From positions 1 through 64,000 of the forward strand of contig JAJFKT010000030.1 in NCBI GenBank assembly GCA_021773075.1: DNA of 64,000 nt. The letters are read 5' to 3'. Position 1 is the stretch's first letter. Every line of letters begins with the position of its first letter. Below the pieces are notes generated by a model. The model made no database searches. It saw nothing but the letters and a program-made list of their open reading frames with translations, and was not told the origin of the DNA. Origin of the DNA: Woeseiaceae bacterium (GTDB lineage Bacteria > Pseudomonadota > Gammaproteobacteria > Steroidobacterales > Woeseiaceae). Made by a program: the position numbers and the translations under genes. Of the stretch, positions 25,719-34,575 are shown one piece after another.

Positions 25719-27551
25719 CTATATTGCTTGCTTCACGGCGCTGGTTTCTTTCCACAGATTGATGATGAACTCGGCGCCTTCGTCGCGTTCGTGGTTGAGT
25801 GACAGCGAGCCGTGATGCAGCTCGATGATCTGTTTGCTGAGCGCAAGGCCGAGACCGTGCCCGCCGATTGATTGCACGCGTTGGTCTTCAGAGCGGTAGA
25901 ACTTGTCGAATACTCGCGCGGCTTCGGTTTCACTAACGCCGATTCCCGAGTCGGTGACTCGCAACTGCACGGCATCCTCAGTTTCTTCTATCGTCAAGCG
26001 AACCAATCCACGGTTTTTGTTGTATTTCACGGCGTTGCTGAGCAGGTTGTTGATCGCGATGCGAATCAGGTCTTTGTCGACGAGCACCGGGCTCATTTCC
26101 ATCGGTGCGTCGAACTCGAAGTTGTAATCCCTGCCAAGTGCAAGGTGGCGTGCTTCTTCGAACGCCGCTTCGGCAATATCGCGCAGTTTGGCGAGACTTC
26201 GGTCGGGCGTAAGGCTGCCATTTTCAATCTGCGTCATATTGAGCATACCGCTAATCAAGGTATTAAGGCGGCTGACTTCGTCTGCGATTACGTTGGCCGC
26301 CTCGATACGAAATTTCTCTGTTTTCCCCGCCTCGCTAAGCAGCGATTCGCTGTACATGGCGAGCACGTTAAGCGGCGATTTGAGTTCGTGAGACAGGTGC
26401 GCAACAAAGTCGGCGCGGGCTTGTCTTGCCAACGCTTCCTGCGATTCATCGCGAAAGATGATCAGCGTGCCGGTTGCGGACGACGGTTGTTTGGGCGTAA
26501 ACAATGGATAGGCTTTGGTCACAATCGCCTGATTCGCTATCGAATCGAGATTAAAGCGAATGGTATCGGTGAAGTTGTGTCCTTTACCGTTTGACTGGTG
26601 CTTGGAAAGAAGATTCAGGATGTCGGGATTGTCACACCATTTGTGAGGGGGTTGGCTGAGCACCACTTCCTGTGACACATTGAACATCGTCGCGAGCTTC
26701 TGATTGGCAAACGTAATCGTGCCACTTTCATCAAGAATAAGGATCGATTCGGGTATTGTTTCCAGTACCGATTCAATCCGATTCTTGCGATAAGTGAGTA
26801 GTTTCGTTGAGGTGATGAGCCGGCTCTGATCTTCCTCAAGCGTACCAATCCGCAAACTGGAATTTTCGGCAAAGCGGTTGAAGTGCTGCATGAACTCACC
26901 AAGTTCGCCACTGGCTGTGACTTCCATGCGACGGAAACTTTCGCCCTCTAACAACCGGCTGATTTCTTGATTTGCTTTGCGAACGGGCCGCACCTCGCTT
27001 CGTAGTAGCAGGTAGAAAAGTGGTACCAGCAGAAATACAGGTAACGCAACGGCAGCAAGGAACGGAACTTGACTCACGTCGAGACCGGACTTTGGGTGTC
27101 GATAGCCGAGTCGGACGAATCCCTTTAACTCGCCGGCCTCGAACAACGGTGCGTGAAACTCAATGATCCTTTGAGTGCCCGGGTGCCGCTGGAACGCTGT
27201 TTCGCCCAGCCAGACACTTGGCTCGCTGGGAATTTCGGCCGTCGGCACGATCAAGCCTTTCGCCGTGAGTTCGTTGACAGTGTGGCTGTTCAAATCGACT
27301 ATACTGACATAGGCGAAATCATCGCTTCTGGCACCGTGTTGCAGCATCTGCACAACGCCCTGCTGTTTACCACCGGGGATGAGCTGATCGAAAGGTACGC
27401 CGGACAGAACGCGGACGAGACTAATGCCCTGGCTGCGAATTGCTTCCAGTCGCTGCTCATGCTGTGCCGCGCATACCAAGTACGCGATGGTTGCAATTGC
27501 CGACAAGGAGGCAAGCACCACAACCAGGCCAATTCGATCTGCTTTTATCAA
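25719..27551 (-). CDS. PAS-containing sensor histidine kinase
   Basis: A 610-residue kinase. It has two transmembrane helices (LVVVLASLSAIATIAYLVCA near residues 9-28 and PFLAAVALPVFLLVPLFYLLL near 165-185) enclosing a periplasmic sensor of about 135 residues, then a HAMP-like linker, a PAS domain (about 255-365, ESILILDESGTITFANQ), HisKA with the H-box FVAHLSHELKSPLN and an HATPase domain (NNLLSNAVKYN, VTDSGIGVS, GGHGLGLAL). Its most likely partner is the receiver just downstream. No DNA-binding partner is in the operon, so output is probably through c-di-GMP or the pilus. Confidence 0.92.
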   Translation of the reverse strand: MIKADRIGLVVVLASLSAIATIAYLVCAAQHEQRLEAIRSQGISLVRVLSGVPFDQLIPGGKQQGVVQMLQHGARSDDFAYVSIVDLNSHTVNELTAKGLIVPTAEIPSEPSVWLGETAFQRHPGTQRIIEFHAPLFEAGELKGFVRLGYRHPKSGLDVSQVPFLAAVALPVFLLVPLFYLLLRSEVRPVRKANQEISRLLEGESFRRMEVTASGELGEFMQHFNRFAENSSLRIGTLEEDQSRLITSTKLLTYRKNRIESVLETIPESILILDESGTITFANQKLATMFNVSQEVVLSQPPHKWCDNPDILNLLSKHQSNGKGHNFTDTIRFNLDSIANQAIVTKAYPLFTPKQPSSATGTLIIFRDESQEALARQARADFVAHLSHELKSPLNVLAMYSESLLSEAGKTEKFRIEAANVIADEVSRLNTLISGMLNMTQIENGSLTPDRSLAKLRDIAEAAFEEARHLALGRDYNFEFDAPMEMSPVLVDKDLIRIAINNLLSNAVKYNKNRGLVRLTIEETEDAVQLRVTDSGIGVSETEAARVFDKFYRSEDQRVQSIGGHGLGLALSKQIIELHHGSLSLNHERDEGAEFIINLWKETSAVKQAI

Positions 27552-27862
27552 CTCTCTCGCCTTCTTCCAAAGTATTCAGGTGGCATTACCCCCTGGGAGG
27601 GGAAAGACCGGTCGCGCTTACCCTTGTATCGACCCGAAACGCCGCTTCTTTAAGGGTATTTTCGTTTCGGCCGAAACCGCTATTCGCGCCGGACCCAATG
27701 ATCCAAGTGTCGGTATCGACCAAAGTGCCAAGCGTGTGGCTCAACCTGTGAATTCGAAAGCAGGGTCTGCCGCACGTAATTTTCTAGCAGGCGCGCGGCA
27801 GACAGAGCAAGAAGCGGTAGTCTAAAACCCGAATTTTAGATTACGAAAAATACCTAGCCAGA
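27552..27862. other. 311-base intergenic region with palindromes
   Basis: Between the receiver gene ending at 27863 and the start of the histidine kinase at 27551 no convincing gene is seen. It holds three dyads: a CCCCT-N4-AGGGG hairpin around 27589-27602 in the kinase leader, a perfect 14-base palindrome GTTTCGGCCGAAAC at 27664-27677, and TCTAAAA-N6-TTTTAGA at 27821-27840. A promoter for the kinase-receiver-GGDEF/EAL-pilus run probably lies here. An open frame on the plus strand (27424-27825) has no family features and is treated as chance. Confidence 0.5.
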
Positions 27863-28225
27863 TCAGCCAAGGTACTCATTTGCACGAGCAACTAGTTGGC
27901 GAATGCTGACGGGTTTCTCCATAAATAGTAGATTTGGAATATCCCGAGTCCAGACTCTGTGATCCAATGCGGTATGAGAGGTGAGTACAATGATTGGGAA
28001 TTGGCGATCAGGAAACTGACTGTCTATGGTCAGGCATAATTCTTTTCCGCTCATGTGCGGCATTTCAATATCCGTAACCAGCATGTCCGGCGCTTCGTCC
28101 GGGAGTTTTCGCAGAAACACAGAGCCGTCGGTTGCCGAATCGACTTGATAGCCAGCGAGTTCCAGCCCCATTCGAATCACGCGAATGACAATCGGATCGT
28201 CGTCTATGACAAATATTCGTTTCAT
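27863..28225 (-). CDS. Single-domain response regulator (paralogue)
   Basis: A 120-residue receiver domain starting MKRIFVIDDDP, with TDIEMPHMSG (phosphoacceptor Asp), VLTSH and MEKPVSIRQLV. The last 50 residues share long identical stretches with the receiver at 25336-25716 (TRDIPNL, FMEKPVSIR), so the two are recent paralogues. The start at 28225 is chosen at the first receiver strand; the frame is open to 28294 without receiver sequence. It lies 88 bases after the hybrid kinase gene and has no output domain. Confidence 0.9.
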   Translation of the reverse strand: MKRIFVIDDDPIVIRVIRMGLELAGYQVDSATDGSVFLRKLPDEAPDMLVTDIEMPHMSGKELCLTIDSQFPDRQFPIIVLTSHTALDHRVWTRDIPNLLFMEKPVSIRQLVARANEYLG

Positions 28226-28313
28226 TTCGTACTCGTTTGTACACCGACTGGATATCGGTCTATTGAAGGATTTCTTTAGGGGTCCGATAGTCATCTTCTA
28301 CACAAGCAATATC

Positions 28314-30917
28314 TCAGTCTGACCAGCCAAAAGTTGCGCGGAGCTTTTCGTTGGACTCATCAATCTCCTGCGTCAGCCTGGCGAATAATCCTGCTAATTC
28401 GCCCCAGCCCGCGTGGTTCGCGTTTTCGTTCAACTCAAAACAGATACTTGCAACTTCGTGAGCCCCTACCTGGCCACAGCCGCCTTTTAGTTGATGCGCG
28501 AGTGCTTTGAGGGACTCTCGATTCCGCGACCCGATTGCTGATGCCATCGCATCGACGCTGGTGGCGCTGGTCTCAACATAACAGTGTACGATTTCCTCGA
28601 GGTCCACCGTACTCGCACCGAGCTCCCTCAATTCGTCAAGTTCGGGAATGCCGATGGTCGGAGGCTCTGGGCCGGACTCCAGTGCGACCATTGACCGGTT
28701 CTCGGGTAACCATCGCTCGATGCCATTTTTGAGATCGGCCAGTCTGAACGGTTTGCTGATGTAGTCACTCATGCCAGCGGCCAGGCACCGATCACGGTCA
28801 GTGAATAGTGCATTCGCGGTTACGGCGATAATTGGAATAGGGCTTGCTACCTGATGTTGCTTTTCCCAATTTCGAATTTTGGCCGTGGCGGCGAAGCCAT
28901 CCAGGTTCGGCATTTGGCAATCCATCAGTATCATGTCGTAGGATTGTGCCTTCCACTTTAGCAGGGCTTTCCGACCGTCGTCGGCAAGATCAAATTGGCA
29001 ACCAAGCATGCGTAGCATTGTGATGGCGACCTTCTGATTCGCGGCGTTGTCTTCGGCTAGCAGAATGTTCGGCGAGCTTTGCAGGGGCTCGACGCTGCTT
29101 ACCGACAGAGACTGGGGAAGATCGTTATTCGAGAGCAGGGTGCTATCACTCGCGCCAACGGGATATCGTTGCTCCTGCCGGTCGGAAGCCTTGCTCATTG
29201 TGACTTGAAACCAGAATGTAGACCCCTCGCCGAAAGTGCTAGTGGCGCCTATGTCGCCTCCCATCAGCTCCACTAACTCTCTGCTGACTGCCAACCCCAG
29301 ACCTGTTCCACCGAACCGTCTACTGTTAGTGCCATCAACCTGTGTGAATGAATCGAATATATGTTTCAGATCCGCCGCATGGATACCGATGCCCGTATCG
29401 GCTACCTCAACTCTTAGCGTAATGTCGTCTTCGGCATCGTCGACTACGGTGGCCCGAATCCTAATTTGCCCAAATTGTGTGAACTTGACGGCGTTGCCAA
29501 CAAGGTTCATCAGAATTTGTTTGAAGCGTAATATATCCCCATAGACCCAAAAGTCTTCAGCGTGCCGAGATGCAACGGTCAGCTGCAGGCCCTTGACCTT
29601 GGCATTGTGGCTCAGCATTTCTGCCGTCTCAGCGACGGCTTCAAAGGGACTAAACTGCGTAGTACTCAGTTCGAGTTTCCCTGTCTCGATTTCCGAAAAA
29701 TCGAGCACATCGTTGATGATGGTCATCAATCCATCACTGCAGTCCAGGATGGTTAGCGCATATTCACGCTGTTCGTCGCTGATGCCCGAAGTCAGTAGAA
29801 GCTCTGCCATCCCCAGCACGCCATTCATGGGCGTACGGATTTCGTGGCTCATGCGCGTCAGAAATTCACTTTTCGCCCGGTTCGCGGCCTCAGCGGCATC
29901 CAGACTGTCCAGAAGATCCTGACGTTTCTCAACGATCTCCTCTGCCATGGCGTTAAACGCCTTTGTCAGCGCGCCGACCTCATCTTCTGATTCCGGGGCA
30001 AGTCGGATACCGAAATCGCCTTGCCCGAAGTTGGTTGTGACCTCAGTGAGTCGAACGATAGGTCGGCTAATTCGTGACGCGATCCGGAAACACAATGCCA
30101 TGCCAAGCAGGATGATGATCCCGCTGCAGACCAAAACGAATCTACGAACAGCGGCTACGCCAGATGCCGCGAGGTCCAGCTCCTGATGAAAGACCAATTC
30201 AGCAGGCAAACTCGGGTACGAGATCGTCTTTTGAAAACGGAGATTGTCGTTGTTGCGGACAGTATCCGGAAGACTTCCGCCTTCATCCAGCGATGTGCTT
30301 AGGTACGTTACCGCCAATTTGTGTGACCATGTGACGTTCGTTCCCGAAACGTCTTCCGCGAGTCTGACCGCGGCGTCATCATCAATCCTCTGACCGGCGG
30401 CCAGTAGTCCGCGCATCTGAGAATTACTGATTACCGGAACGATGGCCAGCTGGTAGAGGCCAGTGTCAATACGGGACACGCCGACATAGGGTTCTCCCGC
30501 CAATGCTCGTTGAATGCCGCCTCTGAAGCCACTATCGACTGTGCTCACGCCGATCTGGTTGACATCGGCCATCAGCTCGCCGGTATCGCTGAGAATCAGC
30601 AGTAGTTCCAGGTTGGAAACGCCTTCCAGGTACTGCCCCGCTACGCGAATCGTTTCAGCGTCAACATCGGGAATGGCAAGAGTTGCAGCGAGGTGAGCGG
30701 TCTGAGCAAAAGCCAACGCTCGGGTTACCAATAACTCCTGACGTTGTTCATCGAACCGGCCATAAGCAACCACCGCGTTTTCCAATTCAATCAGAATCTC
30801 TCGTTCTGCGATGTCACGCAATAAGGTCTGAACAATTACATTAATGGCAATGACGAAGACAATTACTACACTTAGCAGTCCAAAGAACATCTTTCGCTGA
30901 ACCGTCATTCTCACCAC
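28314..30917 (-). CDS. Hybrid sensor histidine kinase (HAMP-HisKA-HATPase-REC-Hpt)
   Basis: An 867-residue membrane phosphorelay protein. A first transmembrane helix (LLSVVIVFVIAINVIVQTLL) and a second near residue 260 (LVCSGIIILLGMALCF) bound a periplasmic sensor of about 225 residues with a Cache-like look. HAMP follows (about 275-330), then HisKA with MSHEIRTPMNG, HATPase (NLVGNAVKFT, VADTGIGIH, GGTGLGLAVS), a receiver (ILLAEDNAANQ, LMDCQMPNLDG) and a C-terminal Hpt domain (ALAHQLKGGCGQVGA). The GTG start at 30917 overlaps the cupredoxin gene stop by one base; an ATG three codons later is an alternative. The Hpt domain could pass phosphate to either nearby receiver. Confidence 0.92.
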   Translation of the reverse strand: MVRMTVQRKMFFGLLSVVIVFVIAINVIVQTLLRDIAEREILIELENAVVAYGRFDEQRQELLVTRALAFAQTAHLAATLAIPDVDAETIRVAGQYLEGVSNLELLLILSDTGELMADVNQIGVSTVDSGFRGGIQRALAGEPYVGVSRIDTGLYQLAIVPVISNSQMRGLLAAGQRIDDDAAVRLAEDVSGTNVTWSHKLAVTYLSTSLDEGGSLPDTVRNNDNLRFQKTISYPSLPAELVFHQELDLAASGVAAVRRFVLVCSGIIILLGMALCFRIASRISRPIVRLTEVTTNFGQGDFGIRLAPESEDEVGALTKAFNAMAEEIVEKRQDLLDSLDAAEAANRAKSEFLTRMSHEIRTPMNGVLGMAELLLTSGISDEQREYALTILDCSDGLMTIINDVLDFSEIETGKLELSTTQFSPFEAVAETAEMLSHNAKVKGLQLTVASRHAEDFWVYGDILRFKQILMNLVGNAVKFTQFGQIRIRATVVDDAEDDITLRVEVADTGIGIHAADLKHIFDSFTQVDGTNSRRFGGTGLGLAVSRELVELMGGDIGATSTFGEGSTFWFQVTMSKASDRQEQRYPVGASDSTLLSNNDLPQSLSVSSVEPLQSSPNILLAEDNAANQKVAITMLRMLGCQFDLADDGRKALLKWKAQSYDMILMDCQMPNLDGFAATAKIRNWEKQHQVASPIPIIAVTANALFTDRDRCLAAGMSDYISKPFRLADLKNGIERWLPENRSMVALESGPEPPTIGIPELDELRELGASTVDLEEIVHCYVETSATSVDAMASAIGSRNRESLKALAHQLKGGCGQVGAHEVASICFELNENANHAGWGELAGLFARLTQEIDESNEKLRATFGWSD

Positions 30918-31633
30918 TAGTATTTCTCAGCGTATCGCTTGCCGAATTTATTCTTGTGTTGAACGAAGCGCTTGGTTTCGTATACGTCGAATAATTCCTT
31001 CACTCGCCCACCACCACTTAGAGTGACGGTTCGGCTCTGCTCATCGCTAAATTCGTTCCAAACGCGGAGTGTGACTTCTCCATCCGGGACGTCATCAATC
31101 TGAAATACCCCGTCTGCCTTAGTTGTTGTGAACAGGCTATTATTTAGTACCAGAATGGTACTGGTCATATTTGGGTGAATGTTGCAGTGAATTTTTACGA
31201 GGCCGGGCTCTGAAAACGTAATTAGTTTAGATGTTCCCTCGGGGTATATGCCGAGATCAAACGATTTGGGCCGGGACAAGGAAAAGACGTTATGAAAGAT
31301 ATTGTCATCGTTAAAAAAATCGACTGTCGTACCCCGAACCAGAGGTAGCACCCGTGGCGAAAATTGACGATCTCTATGCGAAACTTGCGGTGCCTTCGGC
31401 AAAGCTCTATGGCCGGTCGAATCTGACAGACCATCGATAAACACAACGACGTTTGATCGGTCAGCTAATTCGTCGCCATTACGATCGAACAGTCGGATAA
31501 CTCCGGTGACCGTATTGAACGGCCCGCCGATGTCTTGCCCGGACGCGTCCGATAGCGCAGCGGTAGCTAAAAGGATAGCGACCCATGCACCTCGGCGACC
31601 TGAGGACGCATTATTTTTCGCGACGGGGAACAT
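30917..31633 (-). CDS. Periplasmic cupredoxin-like protein (methylamine utilisation MauL-like)
   Basis: A 238-residue exported protein. After a signal peptide (GAWVAILLATAALSDASGQ) comes a cupredoxin-like domain with candidate type 1 copper ligands: His in IFHNVFSLS, then Cys, His and Met in VKIHCNIHPNM. A short carboxypeptidase-regulatory-like beta domain follows (GVFQIDDVPDGEVTLRVWNE). Proteins of this type are often labelled methylamine utilisation proteins, but no methylamine genes are nearby. It lies two bases after the porin gene and overlaps the hybrid kinase gene, suggesting that the three act together. Confidence 0.8.
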   Translation of the reverse strand: MFPVAKNNASSGRRGAWVAILLATAALSDASGQDIGGPFNTVTGVIRLFDRNGDELADRSNVVVFIDGLSDSTGHRALPKAPQVSHRDRQFSPRVLPLVRGTTVDFFNDDNIFHNVFSLSRPKSFDLGIYPEGTSKLITFSEPGLVKIHCNIHPNMTSTILVLNNSLFTTTKADGVFQIDDVPDGEVTLRVWNEFSDEQSRTVTLSGGGRVKELFDVYETKRFVQHKNKFGKRYAEKY

Positions 31634-31635
31634 CG

Positions 31636-33003
31636 TTAGAACCCAACTGCGATTTCGAATCCTGCGAAGCTTCGGTCCTTATTTCTTGGCGTAAAGGGCG
31701 ATACATCGATTAACTCAAACCAGTCTCTTGCAATTTCAAACTTGGCTCGAACGTGTGGATTTGGTGTCCAGCCAAGCCCAGCGGACATGCGGCGGAAACG
31801 TTGTGTGTCGTATCCGAACGCGGAATTTCCGCCTGCGAATGTCTTACCGTCAAAGTGATATCCCGCGCTGCTGTCATAGGTACCGATTTCGCTATAGCGC
31901 AGCAACACATACCAGCTATTGTTCAGCTGAAGATAGGGCTCGATGGAAAACCATCGGAAGTCGCGATCAAAAATCGGGTCGTTGTCGTCAGCTTCGGCCG
32001 AACCCAGGGAAAACGCCAGAAACGCTCTCTTATTTCTGAGGGAGAATTCGTATTTCGCGTTAGTTTCCAGCAGATTCGCGCCGACCTCCGAACTCGTGCT
32101 CACGCCCAACGTTGATTCGTGTGCGATGCCAACAGGTCGAAAATGGCTTCCGCCGAACTCGATAGCACTCTTGCTAACATCACCATTCACCATGACACTA
32201 AGACTGACTTCGAGAGCATCAAGCGGGCTGCCGGAAATTTTTAAGTTCAGTGCCTTGTCGGAGTTTTCTTCCTGACTACGATGGTCGGTACCATCGGTGA
32301 CTGCGGCGATCCAGCTCAAGCCGCCATAGGAGCCGTATACGAGTATTCCCTCATCCCAACCGTACGGGTAAGCCGCCGTGTTTGTGATAAGCGGGTTGTC
32401 GATTGAGTCCTGCCACAAATATTCTTCGCCAAACGGGATATCGATTCGCCCGAGTTTCAAACCCACCGTAATTGAATCACTAATCGGGATATCGTGAAAA
32501 TGTACGTAGACTTCGCCAGTTCGCGTGAATTTGTCATCGTCCTTACCAAGCCGGTTCGTTTGAAGCTCCATGAAGAGTTCGATATTTTCCCAGACGTCTG
32601 CTGTTACAAAGAGTGAGACTTCTTTGATCTCAAACCCGCCATCGTCCCGCGTGCCGGCAGAACCCGTATCGAAATAACCAGCAGCACCAAACCCTGAGAT
32701 ATCGAAATTTCTCCACCACGGATTAGTTAGGACATTCGAATCACCTGAGTCCTTTAACGATGGTATTTGTTGCGGTGTAAGATCAACTAAAGGGGGCGTC
32801 GCGGCGATTTCGTCGGAACTTTCGAGCGTCGTCACTTCCCGTGTATTTTTTTCCGACTGTTCGCCGTGAATGTGCTCACGCAATTCTTGCAGCTGCCGGC
32901 TCAACTGTTCGACCCGTTCCTGCAGCGCCTCATTGCCCTCTGCCGCGTGAATAGCCGGTGTGAGCAGAAAGGCTCCGAATCCTATGCAAATTGATCGAAC
33001 CAT
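31636..33003 (-). CDS. Outer-membrane porin-like beta-barrel protein
   Basis: A 455-residue outer-membrane protein. A signal peptide (SICIGFGAFLLTPAIHAAEG) is followed by a coiled-coil segment (LQERVEQLSRQLQELREH) as in trimeric OprP-like porins, a linker and a beta-barrel with alternating aromatic strands (FDISGFGAAGYFDTG, LELFMELQTNRL-like, ITVGLKLGRIDIPFGEEYLW) ending in Phe (FAGFEIAVGF), the usual C-terminal insertion signal. It is the first gene of the porin-cupredoxin-hybrid kinase group. Solute unknown. Confidence 0.83.
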   Translation of the reverse strand: MVRSICIGFGAFLLTPAIHAAEGNEALQERVEQLSRQLQELREHIHGEQSEKNTREVTTLESSDEIAATPPLVDLTPQQIPSLKDSGDSNVLTNPWWRNFDISGFGAAGYFDTGSAGTRDDGGFEIKEVSLFVTADVWENIELFMELQTNRLGKDDDKFTRTGEVYVHFHDIPISDSITVGLKLGRIDIPFGEEYLWQDSIDNPLITNTAAYPYGWDEGILVYGSYGGLSWIAAVTDGTDHRSQEENSDKALNLKISGSPLDALEVSLSVMVNGDVSKSAIEFGGSHFRPVGIAHESTLGVSTSSEVGANLLETNAKYEFSLRNKRAFLAFSLGSAEADDNDPIFDRDFRWFSIEPYLQLNNSWYVLLRYSEIGTYDSSAGYHFDGKTFAGGNSAFGYDTQRFRRMSAGLGWTPNPHVRAKFEIARDWFELIDVSPFTPRNKDRSFAGFEIAVGF

Positions 33004-33337
33004 TCAATTTCCCAAGTCAAACATACCCATAAATATATGAACGGTGCCCCGTCCGTTCGCTTTCAATAGAGTTTCTATTCTTACTTAGCGGCCTGATAGG
33101 GCTTCAACTTGAGGGATTTCTGAGAATCGCTGGGATAGCGTGATGTGGGTCACACCGTTTTAGCGGCGAAGTCAACACAGCCAAACCGCGTAGCGATGCC
33201 CTAATCTTGCGGGAGTACGTCGATTGGGCCGCTAGAAAAATCAGAAAGGTTGAACGCTCCGAAGGCAGGGATTCTTCTTTTGGGCTCCTTTGTGTTTACG
33301 CTTGTTCACATGGCCAAGAGCGTTGTTTAATGGCGAG
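33004..33337. promoter_or_regulatory. Divergent intergenic region with a CRP-like site
   Basis: This 334-base region separates the porin gene (minus) from the metallo-beta-lactamase-fold gene (plus). A CRP-type dyad CGTGA-N6-TCACA lies at 33139-33154, nine of ten positions matching TGTGA-N6-TCACA. No RNA gene or further open frame is convincing. Which of the two divergent promoters the site serves cannot be told; it lies about 135 bases from the porin start and 185 from the other. Confidence 0.5.
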
Positions 33338-34333
33338 ATGATATTGTCAATAAATTGCATTATTACGTCACACCGACGCCCGGCGCAGCCGAAACGGCGG
33401 TCCAGGAACAGACTGTTTCAGGCACTCGTCATTGCGCTATGGTTGCCGGCCTGCGCAATAGCCACTGACGACTGCCGATCCGGGGTCGCAGTACAGATTC
33501 TGGGTTCGGGTGGGCCCATTCCAGACGATGACCGTGCCAGCGCTGGATACCTGATTTGGATCGACGGTGTTGCAAGGGTATTGATAGACGCGGGGGGCGG
33601 TGTCTTTCAGCGTTTCGCTGCATCCGGGGCGAAAATTGAGGACCTGCAACACCTGGCGGTGACACACTTTCACGCGGATCATTCAGCGGATGTTGCGGCA
33701 TTGATCAAGGGCGGCTATTTTTCGCCGCGCAGGCGCCCGCTGACCATCAGCGGACCGGCGGGTGGCGGTCAATTTCCGTCACTCGAGAGTTTTTTGCAGC
33801 GTGAATTTGGCAAAGACACCGGTGCCTACGCGTACCTTTCCGGGTCGCTCAGTGGCGAAAATGGTCTGTTTGAACTAATTCCCCGGCAGGTGAACCCGGC
33901 AGTGATCGAATCGACTATCGTCTCCAGCAGTGACGCGGTGACTGTCAAGGCGATCGGCGTAAACCATGGGCCGGTGCCAGCGCTTGCTTACATAGTGGAA
34001 GCTGGCGAATTTCGAATTGCTTTTAGTGGCGACCAGAGCGGTCGAAACTCGCCGTTTTGGAGCGAAGCGAACGGAGCGGACCTGGTGCTGATGGACCATG
34101 CCGTTCCGCAGAGCGCGGGAAGAGTTGCGCGAAACCTGCACGCGCTGCCCTCGGAGATCGGCGAGAATGTGGCGGCAGCGGGCGTGTCGCGTTTGGTGTT
34201 GTCGCACCTGATGGCCCGAAGTCTGACGTCCTTGCAGGCCAACATCGCGCTCATTCGCGAAAACTACAAAGGTGACATTGTCATCGCGGAAGACTTGCAG
34301 TGCATTTCGCTTGGCGCGACTAAGCAGAAGTAA
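33338..34333 (+). CDS. Exported metallo-beta-lactamase-fold hydrolase
   Basis: A 331-residue MBL-fold protein. After a long positively charged N-terminus comes a hydrophobic signal (LFQALVIALWLPACAIA). The HFHADHSAD motif supplies the main zinc ligands, with IGVNHGPVPALAY, FSGDQSGRN and SHLMA providing later ones; GSGGPIPDDDRASAGYLI resembles the ribonuclease Z/arylsulfatase-like branch. The ATG at 33338 is preferred; an earlier TTG at 33290 adds 16 residues without clear purpose. A periplasmic hydrolase is likely; the substrate is unknown. Confidence 0.85.
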   Translation: MILSINCIITSHRRPAQPKRRSRNRLFQALVIALWLPACAIATDDCRSGVAVQILGSGGPIPDDDRASAGYLIWIDGVARVLIDAGGGVFQRFAASGAKIEDLQHLAVTHFHADHSADVAALIKGGYFSPRRRPLTISGPAGGGQFPSLESFLQREFGKDTGAYAYLSGSLSGENGLFELIPRQVNPAVIESTIVSSSDAVTVKAIGVNHGPVPALAYIVEAGEFRIAFSGDQSGRNSPFWSEANGADLVLMDHAVPQSAGRVARNLHALPSEIGENVAAAGVSRLVLSHLMARSLTSLQANIALIRENYKGDIVIAEDLQCISLGATKQK

Positions 34334-34470
34334 TCTGCTGAGCCTGCCCCAGAACGCGTCCCTGGCGTCGTCTAGTTTAAGGCCAACGACGTTTTGCGAT
34401 TTCATAAAGTATCTCACTCGATGACCAATTGATTTGTCGGTCGACTGCGACAGTCCCACCATTCCCTATT

Positions 34471-34486
34471 TGTGAGGCATATCACA
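34471..34486 (+). promoter_or_regulatory. Consensus CRP-type binding site
   Basis: TGTGAGGCATATCACA matches the CRP consensus TGTGA-N6-TCACA at all ten conserved positions, with a T-rich left flank. It lies 90 bases before the ATG at 34576 of the large surface-protein gene, a usual distance for an activator site. CRP or a close relative is inferred; the window contains no such regulator gene. Confidence 0.7.
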
Positions 34487-34575
34487 GCGAGTTTTAGTGA
34501 CGCAGACTAGTGTCTGAGGCTCACACAAACTTTGTCGTGGATCGCACTACTAATCGCATTAATAGGGCCCGGATC

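Noticed and set aside
25872..26594. 240-codon plus-strand frame opposite the histidine kinase
   Set aside because: It lies wholly within a well-supported kinase gene and has no family features.
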